A DNA stretch of 64,000 nt from Olsenella sp. An285 (GCF_002159625.1 NZ_NFIZ01000006.1:62001-126000); one strand, 5' to 3'; positions 55,314 to 63,746 are shown, numbered from the stretch's first letter. The notes: generated from the letters alone by a model not told the origin. Numbers and translations are program-made.

Positions 55314-55397
55314 GCATGCTTTGCACGCTTTGGGACGTGCCTGAAACGTGCAAGTTTTTGCACGTTTCAGGCACGTCCCAAAGCGTGCAAAGCATGC
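55314..55397. repeat. Perfect 40-bp inverted repeat
   Basis: Left arm 55314-55353 and right arm 55358-55397 are exact reverse complements with a 4-nt loop (gttt). The arm contains tttgcacg, ggacgtgcctg and cgtgcaa, so it is related to the 13-nt-core family but longer. It lies between the flavodoxin-ferredoxin gene and the GH13 promoter, where it can terminate transcription. Confidence 0.85.
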
Positions 55398-55421
55398 AAA
55401 TCGGACGGACAAAAAGTCTTG

Positions 55422-55483
55422 TGGACAGAGAGAAAGTCGCGTGAGATAATAAAAACAGCGACAAATTGGAAACGTTTCCAATT
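55422..55483 (+). promoter_or_regulatory. GH13 promoter with LacI-type operator
   Basis: Promoter: -35 tggaca (55422-55427), 17-base spacer, -10 gataat (55445-55450). Directly downstream is a perfect 20-bp palindrome centred on CG (aattggaaac / gtttccaatt, 55464-55483), the form of a LacI/GalR-family operator. A second half-site-like tggaaac follows at 55485. No lacI-type gene is in the window. Confidence 0.8.
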
Positions 55484-55507
55484 CTGGAAACGGGAGAGGG
55501 GAGCCGC

Positions 55508-57073
55508 ATGGGCAGCTGGCTTGACGACGCCGTCTTCTACGAGATCTACCCGCAGAGCTTCAACGACACCAACGCCGACGGCATCGGTGACCTCCAGGGC
55601 ATCATCGAGAAGCTCGACTACGTGCGCGAGCTCGGCTGCAACGCCCTCTGGCTCAACCCCTGCTTCGTCTCGCCCTTCGGTGACGCGGGCTACGACGTGG
55701 CGGACTACTGCCGGGTGGCCCCGCGCTACGGCACCAACGAGGACCTCGAGCGCCTCTTTTCCGAGGCCCACGCCCGTGGCATGCACGTTCTTCTCGACCT
55801 GGTGCCCGGCCACACCTCGATTGAGCACCCGTGGTTCAAGGAGTCCTGTCGCGCCCAGAAGAACGAGTACTCCGGCCGCTACGTCTGGACCGACGACGTC
55901 TGGACGCCCGTGGGAGACGTGCCGGGCGTGAACGGCGTCCTGCGCGGCATCGCCGAGCGCAACGGTGCCGTGGCCGTGAACTTCTTCGCCTTCCAGCCGG
56001 CGCTCAACTACGGCTTCTACAACGTGACCGAGCCCTGGCAGAGCGCGATGGACTCGCCCGAGGCCCTCGCCACGCGCCAGGCCATGAAGGACGTCATGGC
56101 CTTCTGGCTCGAGCGTGGCTGCGACGGCTTCCGCGTGGACATGGCCGGCTCGCTCGTGAAGAACGACCCGCAGCAGGAGGGCACGATCGCCCTCTGGCAG
56201 GACATGCGCGCGTTCCTCGACGCCACGTACCCCGATGCCGTCCTCATCTCCGAGTGGGGCGAGCCGGACAAGACCATCCGCGCCGGGTTCCACATGGACT
56301 TCCTGCTCCAGTTTGGCACCTCGCACTACATGGACCTCTTCCGCTGCGAGCACCCGTGGTTCGCGCGCGAGGGCGCGGGCAACGCGAGCGAGTTCGTGGC
56401 GACCTACCGGCGCAACATGGAGCTCACGGACGGGCGTGGCCTCATGTGCATCCCGTCCGGTAACCACGACATGGACCGCATGCGCAAGTTCCTGGACCCG
56501 GAGGAGATGAAGATGGCGTTTGCCTTCATCATGTCCATGCCCGGGTGCCCCTTCGTCTACGCTGGCGACGAGATCGGCATGCGTCATCTGGACGTGACCT
56601 CCGTCGAGGGTGGTTACCAGCGCACGGGCGCGCGCTCGCCCATGCAGTGGGACGCGGCGGAGCCCAACTTCGGCTTCTCCGACGCGCAGGCCGACGAGCT
56701 CTACATCCCCCAGGATCTCGGTGACGACGCCCCGACGGTCGCCGCGCAGATGGCCGACGACTCCTCGCTCTGGCACGAGGTCCAGCGGCTGGCCACGCTG
56801 CGCCGGGAGGTGCCGGCGCTGGGCGTGAACGCCTCGGTCGACTTCGTCTATGTCGAGAAGAACGCGTATCCGCTCATCTACCTGCGCGCGGAGCGCGGCG
56901 AGGGCGGTCAGCGCGTGCTCTGCGCGCTCAACCCGTCCGGTCGCCCCGTCGAGGTTCCGTGCGGCTTCGAGCCCGCCCGCGAGCTCTACGCGCTGGGCGA
57001 GAGGTGCGAGCTCACAGACGGCGTCCTGCGCATGCCCGCCGAGAGCGCCACCTTCTTCGAGCTCCGTATGTAA
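55508..57073 (+). CDS. GH13 alpha-glucosidase/amylase-family enzyme
   Basis: 521-aa GH13 enzyme with an intact (beta/alpha)8 barrel. Catalytic residues are D211 (nucleophile, FRVDMAG), E249 (acid/base, LISEWGE) and D321 (GNHDMD). It begins MGSWLDDAVFYEIYPQSF as in oligo-1,6-glucosidases and trehalose-synthase relatives. No signal peptide, so it is cytoplasmic. ATG at 55508 after gagagggga is preferred over TTG 55466, which lies in the operator. Substrate (maltodextrin, isomaltose, sucrose) not resolved. Confidence 0.9.
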   Translation: MGSWLDDAVFYEIYPQSFNDTNADGIGDLQGIIEKLDYVRELGCNALWLNPCFVSPFGDAGYDVADYCRVAPRYGTNEDLERLFSEAHARGMHVLLDLVPGHTSIEHPWFKESCRAQKNEYSGRYVWTDDVWTPVGDVPGVNGVLRGIAERNGAVAVNFFAFQPALNYGFYNVTEPWQSAMDSPEALATRQAMKDVMAFWLERGCDGFRVDMAGSLVKNDPQQEGTIALWQDMRAFLDATYPDAVLISEWGEPDKTIRAGFHMDFLLQFGTSHYMDLFRCEHPWFAREGAGNASEFVATYRRNMELTDGRGLMCIPSGNHDMDRMRKFLDPEEMKMAFAFIMSMPGCPFVYAGDEIGMRHLDVTSVEGGYQRTGARSPMQWDAAEPNFGFSDAQADELYIPQDLGDDAPTVAAQMADDSSLWHEVQRLATLRREVPALGVNASVDFVYVEKNAYPLIYLRAERGEGGQRVLCALNPSGRPVEVPCGFEPARELYALGERCELTDGVLRMPAESATFFELRM

Positions 57074-57100
57074 ATTGGGGACAGCCCCCAATTTACATAC
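57066..57100. repeat. 13-nt-core palindromic element at the GH13 stop
   Basis: Perfect 11-bp arms gtatgtaaatt (57066-57076) and aatttacatac (57090-57100) around the core ggggacagccccc. The left arm contains the last codons and stop of the GH13 gene. Confidence 0.82.
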
Positions 57101-57225
57101 GCACAAAGCTGAAAGAATTAGAGAAAGCTAACATGATTTTGGCTGGTAAAAGCGGGTAGGAGAGGGCTATCTACATCCAACGTGCCCGGCCGGCGCCGCC
57201 GACGGGGCAGGGAAGGGGTCGCCCC

Positions 57226-58191
57226 ATGTGCACGGGCATCCGCTTTACCAGTACCTCCGGAGCTATGTACTTCGGCCGCAACCTTGACTGGACTCAGGGA
57301 TACGGCGAGCGCGTGGTGATGACGCCACCTGCCGCGAAGGTGCCGTCCGCCTTCGAGCGCCTGGAGGATCTCGAGCGCGGCTATGCCGTCATAGGGATGG
57401 GCATCGTCGCGGAGGGCGTGCCGCTCTACTTTGACTGTGGGAACGAGGCGGGCCTGGCCGTGGCGGGGCTCAACTTCCCGCAGAGCGCGCGCTACGCGAG
57501 CGAGCACGTGCACGGCGCCATCAACGTCGCCGCCTACGAGTTCCCGTTCTGGGTCGCCCGGAACTTCTCGTCGCTCGAAGAGGTGCGCGAGGCGCTGAAG
57601 CGCGTCGTCATCGTGGCGAAGCCGGTGAGCGAGCAGCTTCCCGTTGCCAATCTCCACTGGATCATCGGCGACGCCACGGGCAGCGTGGTCGTGGAGTGCC
57701 TGGAGGAGGGCCTGCGCATGTGGGAGAACGACGTCGACGTCCTCACGAACGAGCCCGACTTTGGCTGGCAGCGCACCAACCTGCGCAACTACCTCACGCT
57801 CAGCGACGGCGAGCCCGCGCCCGCATCGTGGGGTCGCGCCCAGCTCCCCGCATTTGGCTCCGGCATGGGCATGCACGGGATTCCCGGGGACTACAGCGGT
57901 CCCTCTCGCTTTGTGAAGGCGGCCTTCGTCAACGCTCACTACCCCGACCAGGAGGACGAGCGACAGAACGTGACGCGTCTCTTCCGCACGCTGGGGTCCG
58001 TTGCGGTTCCGGACGGGTGCGCCCAGATGGCGGACGGCTCCTTTGAGCGGACGCTCTACACGAGCTGCTTCTCCGCCGCGAGCCTCACCTACTATCACGC
58101 CGCCTATGACGACCTGGAGATCAAGGCGTACCCGCTTGCCTCGTGCAACATGAACGGATCCGTCCCGGTAGTCGTGGAGCCCGCCGCGTAA
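57226..58191 (+). CDS. Choloylglycine hydrolase family protein (bile salt hydrolase-like)
   Basis: 321-aa Ntn hydrolase. After methionine removal Cys2 is the nucleophile. The accompanying residues of bile salt hydrolases are in place: R18 and D21 (GRNLDW), N83 (GLNFP), N175 (LTNEPDF) and R228 (SGPSRF). It hydrolyses amide bonds, most likely of conjugated bile acids; penicillin V acylase activity is the alternative. No signal peptide. ATG at 57226 follows a ggcagggaagggg tract. A hairpin lies after the stop (58204-58230). Confidence 0.88.
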   Translation: MCTGIRFTSTSGAMYFGRNLDWTQGYGERVVMTPPAAKVPSAFERLEDLERGYAVIGMGIVAEGVPLYFDCGNEAGLAVAGLNFPQSARYASEHVHGAINVAAYEFPFWVARNFSSLEEVREALKRVVIVAKPVSEQLPVANLHWIIGDATGSVVVECLEEGLRMWENDVDVLTNEPDFGWQRTNLRNYLTLSDGEPAPASWGRAQLPAFGSGMGMHGIPGDYSGPSRFVKAAFVNAHYPDQEDERQNVTRLFRTLGSVAVPDGCAQMADGSFERTLYTSCFSAASLTYYHAAYDDLEIKAYPLASCNMNGSVPVVVEPAA

Positions 58192-58203
58192 TCGGTCGAT
58201 AGG

Positions 58204-58230
58204 GGCCAAGAGGGGCGCTCCCCCTTGGCC
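58204..58230 (+). terminator. Hairpin between hydrolase and MFS genes
   Basis: Stem ggccaag-a-gggg with cccc-cttggcc, 4-nt loop, no T-run. It may partly terminate or protect the upstream mRNA 3' end. Confidence 0.4.
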
Positions 58231-58256
58231 CGCCCTCAGACAAACTAGGAGTAACC

Positions 58257-59894
58257 ATGCACAGCCCTTCCGTCAGCGTGGGGCCCGTGGGAGCGTCTGC
58301 GTCGAGAGAGCGCTTCCTGGTCCTGCCCATAGTCATACTGATCCTCGCCCAGATGGGAACGACGGGCGACAACGGCGCCCTCTCGCTCGCCGCGTCCGCG
58401 CTCACCACGGACCTGGGCGCCACGACCTCTGACATCCAGCTCGCCAACATGATCTACCCGCTCGTGGGCGGGGCGTTCATGATCGCGGGCGGTCTTCTCG
58501 GCACCATCTTTGGGTGGGCGCGCACGTTCCGAACGGGAGCCCTCGTCTGCGCCCTGGGCGAGGCGGTCCTTGCCTTCTCGCCCAACATGGTGGTCTTCAT
58601 CTGGGTCGGCCGCGTGCTCGTTGGTCTGGGCGCGAGTCTGCTCGTCCCCTCGGTTCTCGGCATGATTCCGCTGCTCTATCAGGGGCATAACCGAATGGTC
58701 GCCTTTGGCTGCATCGGTGCTGCCTCGGGACTCTCCGCCGTGCTGCCGCTCATCCTGGGCGTGGTGATGGAGGCCGCGGGCATGCGCCCGACCTTCCTCG
58801 TGCTCGGGGCGTACTTCTTCGTGGTGGCAGCGCTCTCGCTGCGCCTCCCGCACACCGCCAACACCAGGGAGAAGCTCCCCTTTGACGGCGTGGGCGTGGC
58901 GCTTGCGGCCCTTGGGCTCTTCCTCGTGCTCGTTGGCCTCTCGAGCATCTCCAGCTGGGGCCTCGTCGAGCCCTTCGAGGGATGCCCCTTCACGGTCTTT
59001 GGCATCTCCCCGGCGCTGCCCGCCGTGGCGTGCGGCATCGTGGTGCTCGTCGTGCTCGTGCGCGTGGAGCGGGGCGTGGAGGAGAAGAACGGCATCGCCC
59101 TTCTCCCCAGCTCCTTCCTCAAGACTCCCCAGGTTCTTGCCGGCCTCACCGCCAACGCCCTCATGTTCTTCTTCATGGGCGCCCAGTCCATCCTCATGGC
59201 ACCCTACCTGCAGCTCGTTGCCGGATGGTCGCCCATCGACGTGGGCACGATTTCCATCGTCACCGGCATCCCCACCTTTGCCCTCTCGCTGGGCATCCCC
59301 AAGCTCGCTCCGCACGCCAACCCGCGTCACGTCATCCAGGCGGGGTACGTGGCGATGGCGCTCGCCCTCGGCGTGATGGCGCTCTCCGTCACGCTCGACG
59401 GCGCCAACACGGCGGGCGTCTACCTCGGCGCGTTCCTCGCCGGCGTGGGCGCGGGAACGGTTGCCTCTCATGCCAGCAACGTCGTAGCGGCCGCCCTGCC
59501 CGAGCGTGACGCCTCTCAGTCCGGCGGCATCCAGAGCACCATGCGCAACGTGGGCCAGGCCGTGGGCGTGGCGCTGCTGGGGGCAGTGCTGCTCTTTGGC
59601 ATCACCAACACGGTGAGGTCCGGCGTCGCGGCAGACCTCTCGCTCTCGCCCGAGGTGCACGAGGCCGTCTCCAGTATGAGCGTCAACCTCGGCAGCAACG
59701 AGGAGTTCGAGCAGCAGATCAAGGACATCCCCATGTCCTCCGCAGACAGGGAGAAGCTCGTCAAGATCGATGCCCAGGCGCGCTTTGACTCGACGCGCGT
59801 GGCGTATGCCGTGGGCGGCGTCATCGTCCTGCTCGGCCTTGCCACCACGCCCCTGATCACGACGTTCGAGAAGGGAGGCCATGCCGCGGCGTGA
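58257..59894 (+). CDS. MFS transporter, 14-helix type
   Basis: 545-aa major facilitator with about 14 hydrophobic segments and an N-terminal cytoplasmic lead. Motif A-like region is GGLLGTIFGWARTFRTGA, and GRVLVGLGASLLVPS lies in TM4. A large soluble loop precedes the last helix (about residues 465-510). ATG at 58257 after taggag. It directly follows the choloylglycine hydrolase, so bile acid transport is a reasonable hypothesis. Confidence 0.88.
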   Translation: MHSPSVSVGPVGASASRERFLVLPIVILILAQMGTTGDNGALSLAASALTTDLGATTSDIQLANMIYPLVGGAFMIAGGLLGTIFGWARTFRTGALVCALGEAVLAFSPNMVVFIWVGRVLVGLGASLLVPSVLGMIPLLYQGHNRMVAFGCIGAASGLSAVLPLILGVVMEAAGMRPTFLVLGAYFFVVAALSLRLPHTANTREKLPFDGVGVALAALGLFLVLVGLSSISSWGLVEPFEGCPFTVFGISPALPAVACGIVVLVVLVRVERGVEEKNGIALLPSSFLKTPQVLAGLTANALMFFFMGAQSILMAPYLQLVAGWSPIDVGTISIVTGIPTFALSLGIPKLAPHANPRHVIQAGYVAMALALGVMALSVTLDGANTAGVYLGAFLAGVGAGTVASHASNVVAAALPERDASQSGGIQSTMRNVGQAVGVALLGAVLLFGITNTVRSGVAADLSLSPEVHEAVSSMSVNLGSNEEFEQQIKDIPMSSADREKLVKIDAQARFDSTRVAYAVGGVIVLLGLATTPLITTFEKGGHAAA

Positions 59895-59939
59895 CGAGGC
59901 GCGGCTGCGGGGGCGGGGCAGCGACGCGCTTCGCCCCCG

Positions 59940-60623
59940 TCAGGCCTCCGGGTCCGCGATGAAGCGTAGCGAGAGCAGGAAGAGCGCGCTTATCGCCAGG
60001 CAGGCGAGCTGCCCCGTGGCGTCGATGAGGAACTTGCACGCGACCGCGCCCACGCAGAAGGACGCCACGAGCCCCGCATAGCGGGCAGAGCGGTGCAGCT
60101 CGTGACGGTCCTTCTCGAAGAGTCCGTCATAGAGGGTCTCTCCAAAGGAGCGCAGGTTGCCGGTGCAGAAGACGCTCGCGTACGCGGACTTGGTCCCAAA
60201 CTGCCGGAAGTTCTCGTAGGAGACGGCGGCGCAGAAGGCGATGGCGCTGTTCACCAGGAGGTCAGGGACCCAGGCGGGCAGAACGGCCATCGCGGCAAAC
60301 GCAACTGCCTCAAAGACCGCGACCCATCGCTGCATGCGGTGGGTCGCGCGGCCGTGGACGCGTACGAGGACGTGACGCGAGAGCATGATTCCCAGGACAA
60401 AGGCAAGGATCGAGACAAGATAGTGCGCCACGCCAATCCACTGCCCCTCTGCGAGGTTCATGCACAGAAGAACGATGTTTCCGGTCTGCCCCGTGGCAAA
60501 GACGTGATCGTGCAGCAGGTACGAGTACGCGTCCATGAACCCGCCCGCGCAGATGACCGTGAGGCCCAGCCTCACGGGCACCTTCGTCTTTCCCGCCTGC
60601 TCGATCGCCGCTGTCTCTCCCAT
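59940..60623 (-). CDS. DUF1275 (YoaK) family membrane protein
   Basis: 227-aa membrane protein with six hydrophobic segments and the family's GGFMDAYSYLLHDHVFATGQTGNIV and SYENFRQFGTKSAYASVFCTGNLR signatures. Function not established for the family. ATG at 60623. Convergent with the MFS gene. Confidence 0.88.
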   Translation of the reverse strand: MGETAAIEQAGKTKVPVRLGLTVICAGGFMDAYSYLLHDHVFATGQTGNIVLLCMNLAEGQWIGVAHYLVSILAFVLGIMLSRHVLVRVHGRATHRMQRWVAVFEAVAFAAMAVLPAWVPDLLVNSAIAFCAAVSYENFRQFGTKSAYASVFCTGNLRSFGETLYDGLFEKDRHELHRSARYAGLVASFCVGAVACKFLIDATGQLACLAISALFLLSLRFIADPEA

Positions 60624-60711
60624 GTCACTCTCCGCTCGACTCCGTCCCGATCGCGTGTCATGCTAGAGCAAATCGCGTGCGCGGCGGCACAGTTTGCGGG
60701 AGGGAAACACA

Positions 60712-61383
60712 ATGGGCACTGGCGAGCGGGCGGAGGGCGAGAAGAACCTCGAGCTGCGGCGTGACGCCGAGGGCCTCGCGCTCGTGGGCGACGGCATGGT
60801 GCTGCGCGCGGACTTCGTGCGGCTTCTTCCTCGCCTGAGGCCGGACCGCCTGGGCAGGGAGCTGCTCGTCCGCGCCGCGCGCGTGCGTGGCGTCGAGGCG
60901 CCGAGCGCGGTGGACGCCACGGCCGGGCTGGGGGAAGACGCGCTGCTCCTTGCGGCGGCCGGCTTCGTGGTCACGATGTTCGAGAAGGACCCGGTGATCG
61001 CCGCGATTCTGCGCGACGCCCTGGAGCGCGCGGCGCGGGTGCCGGAGCTTGCGCCCGTCGCGAAGCGCATGACGCTCGTGGAGGGCGACTCCGTTGCGGG
61101 CCTGCGCTACCTGGGCTTCTCGCCCGACGTCGTGTTTCTTGACCCCATGTTCCCCGAGCGGACCAAGAGCGCCGCGGTGAAGAAGAAGTTCCAGCTCCTG
61201 CACCATCTGGAAAGGCCGTGCGACAACGAGGAGGAGCTCGTGGAGGCCGCGCTCGCCGCCCGCCCGCGCAAGGTCGTGATCAAACGGCCGCCCAAGGGGC
61301 CGCTGCTCGCGGGGGCCAGGCCCAGTTACCAGGTCTCCGGCAAGGCCGTGCGCTACGACGTCTTGGTTCCGTCGCGCGACTGA
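60712..61383 (+). CDS. rsmJ: 16S rRNA (guanine-1516-N2)-methyltransferase RsmJ
   Basis: 223-aa class I SAM methyltransferase. The SAM site is VDATAGLGEDALLLAAAGF with the following MFEKDPVIAAIL. The catalytic-type motif is VFLDPMFPERTKSA, and the C-terminal KRPPKGPLL segment is typical of RsmJ/YhiQ. ATG at 60712 after gggaggg. Modifies the small-subunit rRNA. Confidence 0.88.
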   Translation: MGTGERAEGEKNLELRRDAEGLALVGDGMVLRADFVRLLPRLRPDRLGRELLVRAARVRGVEAPSAVDATAGLGEDALLLAAAGFVVTMFEKDPVIAAILRDALERAARVPELAPVAKRMTLVEGDSVAGLRYLGFSPDVVFLDPMFPERTKSAAVKKKFQLLHHLERPCDNEEELVEAALAARPRKVVIKRPPKGPLLAGARPSYQVSGKAVRYDVLVPSRD

Positions 61384-61682
61384 CGCCGTCGGGCACCCTC
61401 TCTGGCAGGGAGTCTCGTTTGTAGGGTACTTCGTCAGGGGATTCCCAAATACACTGCTTATGAATTCTGAGAATTCCGCAGCTAGATCAATTGCTACTCC
61501 TCAGGTGATACTTGACGGGGCGCCCAGGAAATACCCTACACATGTGAGGGCCTCTCCGACGGCGCCGTCTTGCGGATGAGGTTTCGCCGGAGCGCGCGTG
61601 ACCTCTGCGTTTGTCACGAAGTTCTCGTTATGCGGCCGCGGTACAATCGTCTTACCTGAAGCCCCGAGCAAAGGAGTCTCGC
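61384..61682 (+). other. Structured leader of the second GMP synthase
   Basis: No gene. It contains a distant inverted repeat, tgtagggta near 61420 with taccctaca near 61550, and two aattctgagaattcc-like palindromic stretches between. It does not fit any purine-riboswitch consensus that I can recognise. The Shine-Dalgarno aaaggag lies at its end. Confidence 0.4.
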
Positions 61683-62669
61683 ATGGACCTTCCCAACAAG
61701 CGCCCGGACGACATGGCGCGCATCACCACCCCCGAGCTGGCGCAGGCCTTCATCGACGAGCAGGTCGAGGCCGTTCGCGCGCAGGTCGGCAACAAGAAGG
61801 TGCTTCTCGCCCTCTCCGGCGGCGTGGACTCCTCCGTGGTTGCGGCCCTGCTGATCAAGGCCATCGGCAAGCAGCTCATCTGCGTGCACGTCAACCACGG
61901 CCTCATGCGCAAGGGCGAGTCCGAGCAGGTCGTCGACGTCTTCAAGAACCAGATGGACGCCAACCTCGTCTACGTCGACGCCACCGACCGCTTCCTCGAC
62001 CTGCTGGCCGGCGTGGCCGAGCCCGAGCGCAAGCGCAAGATCATCGGCGCCGAGTTCATCCGCGTCTTCGAGGAGGAGGCCCGCAAGGTCGCCGACGACG
62101 TCGACTTCCTCGCGCAGGGCACCATCTACCCGGACATCGTGGAGTCTGACGGCGTGAAGGCCCACCACAACGTGGGCGGCCTGCCCGATGACCTGCAGTT
62201 CGAGCTCGTCGAGCCCGTTCGGCTGCTCTTCAAGGACGAGGTTCGCGTGGTGGGTCGCGCCCTGGGCCTGCCCGAGGGCATGGTCGAGCGCCAGCCGTTC
62301 CCCGGCCCGGGCCTCGGCGTGCGCTGCCTCGGCGCCATCACCCGCGACCGCCTGGAGGCGCTGCGCGAGGCCGACGCCATCCTGCGCGAGGAGTTTGCGG
62401 AGGCGGGCCTTGCCGGCAAGGTCTGGCAGTACTTCGTCGTGGTGCCGGACATGCGCGCCACCGGCGTGCGCGACGGCAAGCGCGCCTATGACTGGCCGGC
62501 CATCATCCGCGCCGTCAACACCGTCGACGCGATGACCGCCACGGTCCCCGAGCTCGACTGGGCGCTTCTCAAGAAGATCACCGACCGAATCCTCGCCGAG
62601 GTGCCGGGCATCTGCCGCGTGACCTACGACCTCACGCCCAAGCCCGTCGGTACCATCGAGTGGGAGTAA
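61683..62669 (+). CDS. GMP synthase, ammonia-dependent subunit without glutaminase
   Basis: 328-aa protein with the ATP pyrophosphatase and dimerisation halves of GMP synthase but no class I glutaminase. PP-loop is [13 protein letters not shown], followed by [13 protein letters not shown]-like and [12 protein letters not shown] motifs, ending PVGTIEWE. This is the archaeal-type GuaAb layout, which needs ammonia or a separate glutaminase; none is adjacent. ATG at 61683 after aaaggag. It shares function with the full-length guaA at 26109. Confidence 0.9.
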   Translation: MDLPNKRPDDMARITTPELAQAFIDEQVEAVRAQVGNKKVLLALSGGVDSSVVAALLIKAIGKQLICVHVNHGLMRKGESEQVVDVFKNQMDANLVYVDATDRFLDLLAGVAEPERKRKIIGAEFIRVFEEEARKVADDVDFLAQGTIYPDIVESDGVKAHHNVGGLPDDLQFELVEPVRLLFKDEVRVVGRALGLPEGMVERQPFPGPGLGVRCLGAITRDRLEALREADAILREEFAEAGLAGKVWQYFVVVPDMRATGVRDGKRAYDWPAIIRAVNTVDAMTATVPELDWALLKKITDRILAEVPGICRVTYDLTPKPVGTIEWE

Positions 62670-62727
62670 CTTTTAATAGAAAGATACATTATAGAACATA
62701 AATAATCTCTAGAATACGTTTTATTTT

Positions 62728-62757
62728 GGGGGCTCCGTTCAGCTGAGACGGAGCCCC
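62728..62757 (+). terminator. Terminator after the second GMP synthase
   Basis: 10-bp stem ggggctccgt with acggagcccc and a 9-nt loop, followed only by tcgttcgg. It has an AT-rich approach. Likely terminates the GMP synthase transcript. Confidence 0.6.
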
Positions 62758-63119
62758 TCGTTCGGCCAATCGGACCGCCGCGCGCCCTCCGGATGAAGTC
62801 GCGTCGCGGGTATTGCGGCCAGGGCGCGGATTCTGGAAGGCGCGTTGCGGTTTTGGGGCTCGTGGCATGCGAAGAGCTGCCCATGGCGGAGTCGCTAACG
62901 GGGAAAGCTGGTCGGCAGCGTGGGCGACCTGTGGTTCTTCTCGCCATTGAGGGGGTACGGGCACGCGCGTCGAGCAGATTCCGTGCCCTGGCCGATAATA
63001 CGACGACGCTCTCCGAGGACTTTGTGCCCCAGCTGCCGATCTCATGACGCTCTGCCCCGCACCGGAACAAAGGAGAAGCTCGCGCGAAGTGAGGCCGAGC
63101 AAGACAGACGGGAGAACCG
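62758..63119. other. Gene-free stretch
   Basis: No convincing coding sequence in six frames. It holds one copy of the 12-mer gttcttctcgcc (62934-62945) and, at the end, the Shine-Dalgarno of the acetyltransferase. Nothing else recognised. Confidence 0.5.
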
Positions 63120-63746
63120 ATGGACCTCGAGGAAGTCAGACGTCGAATGACCGACGGGCGCCTCTATGCCTGCAACATCCCGGAGCTCTTTGAGGAGCAG
63201 GCACGATGCCGCGATCTTCTGGATGTCTACAACCGCCTACCGTTCGGCAGCATGGCAGAGCGAGACGAGCTGCTCGCGCGGATGGTTGCCGAGGCGGGCG
63301 AGGGCTGCATGATCGAGCCCCCGCTCCGCGCCAACTGGGGCGGGGCAAACCTGCACCTGGGCAATCGCGTGTACGCCAACATGGGGCTCACGCTCGTGGA
63401 CGACGCCGCCATCTATATCGGGGACGATGTGATGATTGGTCCCAACGTGACCATCTGCACGGGGACGCATCCCGTCTCGCCGCGTCTGAGGGCGATGCAG
63501 GCGCAGTACAACAAGCCCGTGCGCATCTGCGCGGGCGCATGGATTGGCGCCGGGTGCGTGCTGCTCCCGGGCGTGACCGTGGGCGAGGGTTCGGTTGTGG
63601 GCGCCGGAAGCGTGGTCACGCGCGACGTTCCCGCCGTGGTGGTGGCAGCCGGGAACCCGTGCCGCATCCTGCGCGCGATTGACGAGAAGGACGACCGCTC
63701 GTACGACCACGGCAAGGCGGCCGAGGGGCTCTGGTTCGATGAGTGA
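63120..63746 (+). CDS. Maltose/galactoside O-acetyltransferase family protein
   Basis: 208-aa left-handed beta-helix (hexapeptide) acetyltransferase. The N-terminal Mac helical cap includes RRRMTDGRLY and RLPFGS; the hexapeptide repeats run from about residue 70, with GPNVTICTGTHPVSP holding the catalytic histidine and VGAGSVVTRDVP at the end. It transfers acetyl from acetyl-CoA to sugars. ATG at 63120 after gggagaac. Confidence 0.9.
   Translation: MDLEEVRRRMTDGRLYACNIPELFEEQARCRDLLDVYNRLPFGSMAERDELLARMVAEAGEGCMIEPPLRANWGGANLHLGNRVYANMGLTLVDDAAIYIGDDVMIGPNVTICTGTHPVSPRLRAMQAQYNKPVRICAGAWIGAGCVLLPGVTVGEGSVVGAGSVVTRDVPAVVVAAGNPCRILRAIDEKDDRSYDHGKAAEGLWFDE

Noticed and set aside
61384-61682. 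Guanine/xanthine riboswitch before the second GMP synthase
   Set aside because: The conserved junction bases of the purine riboswitch are not recognisable; only a weak distant inverted repeat is present.
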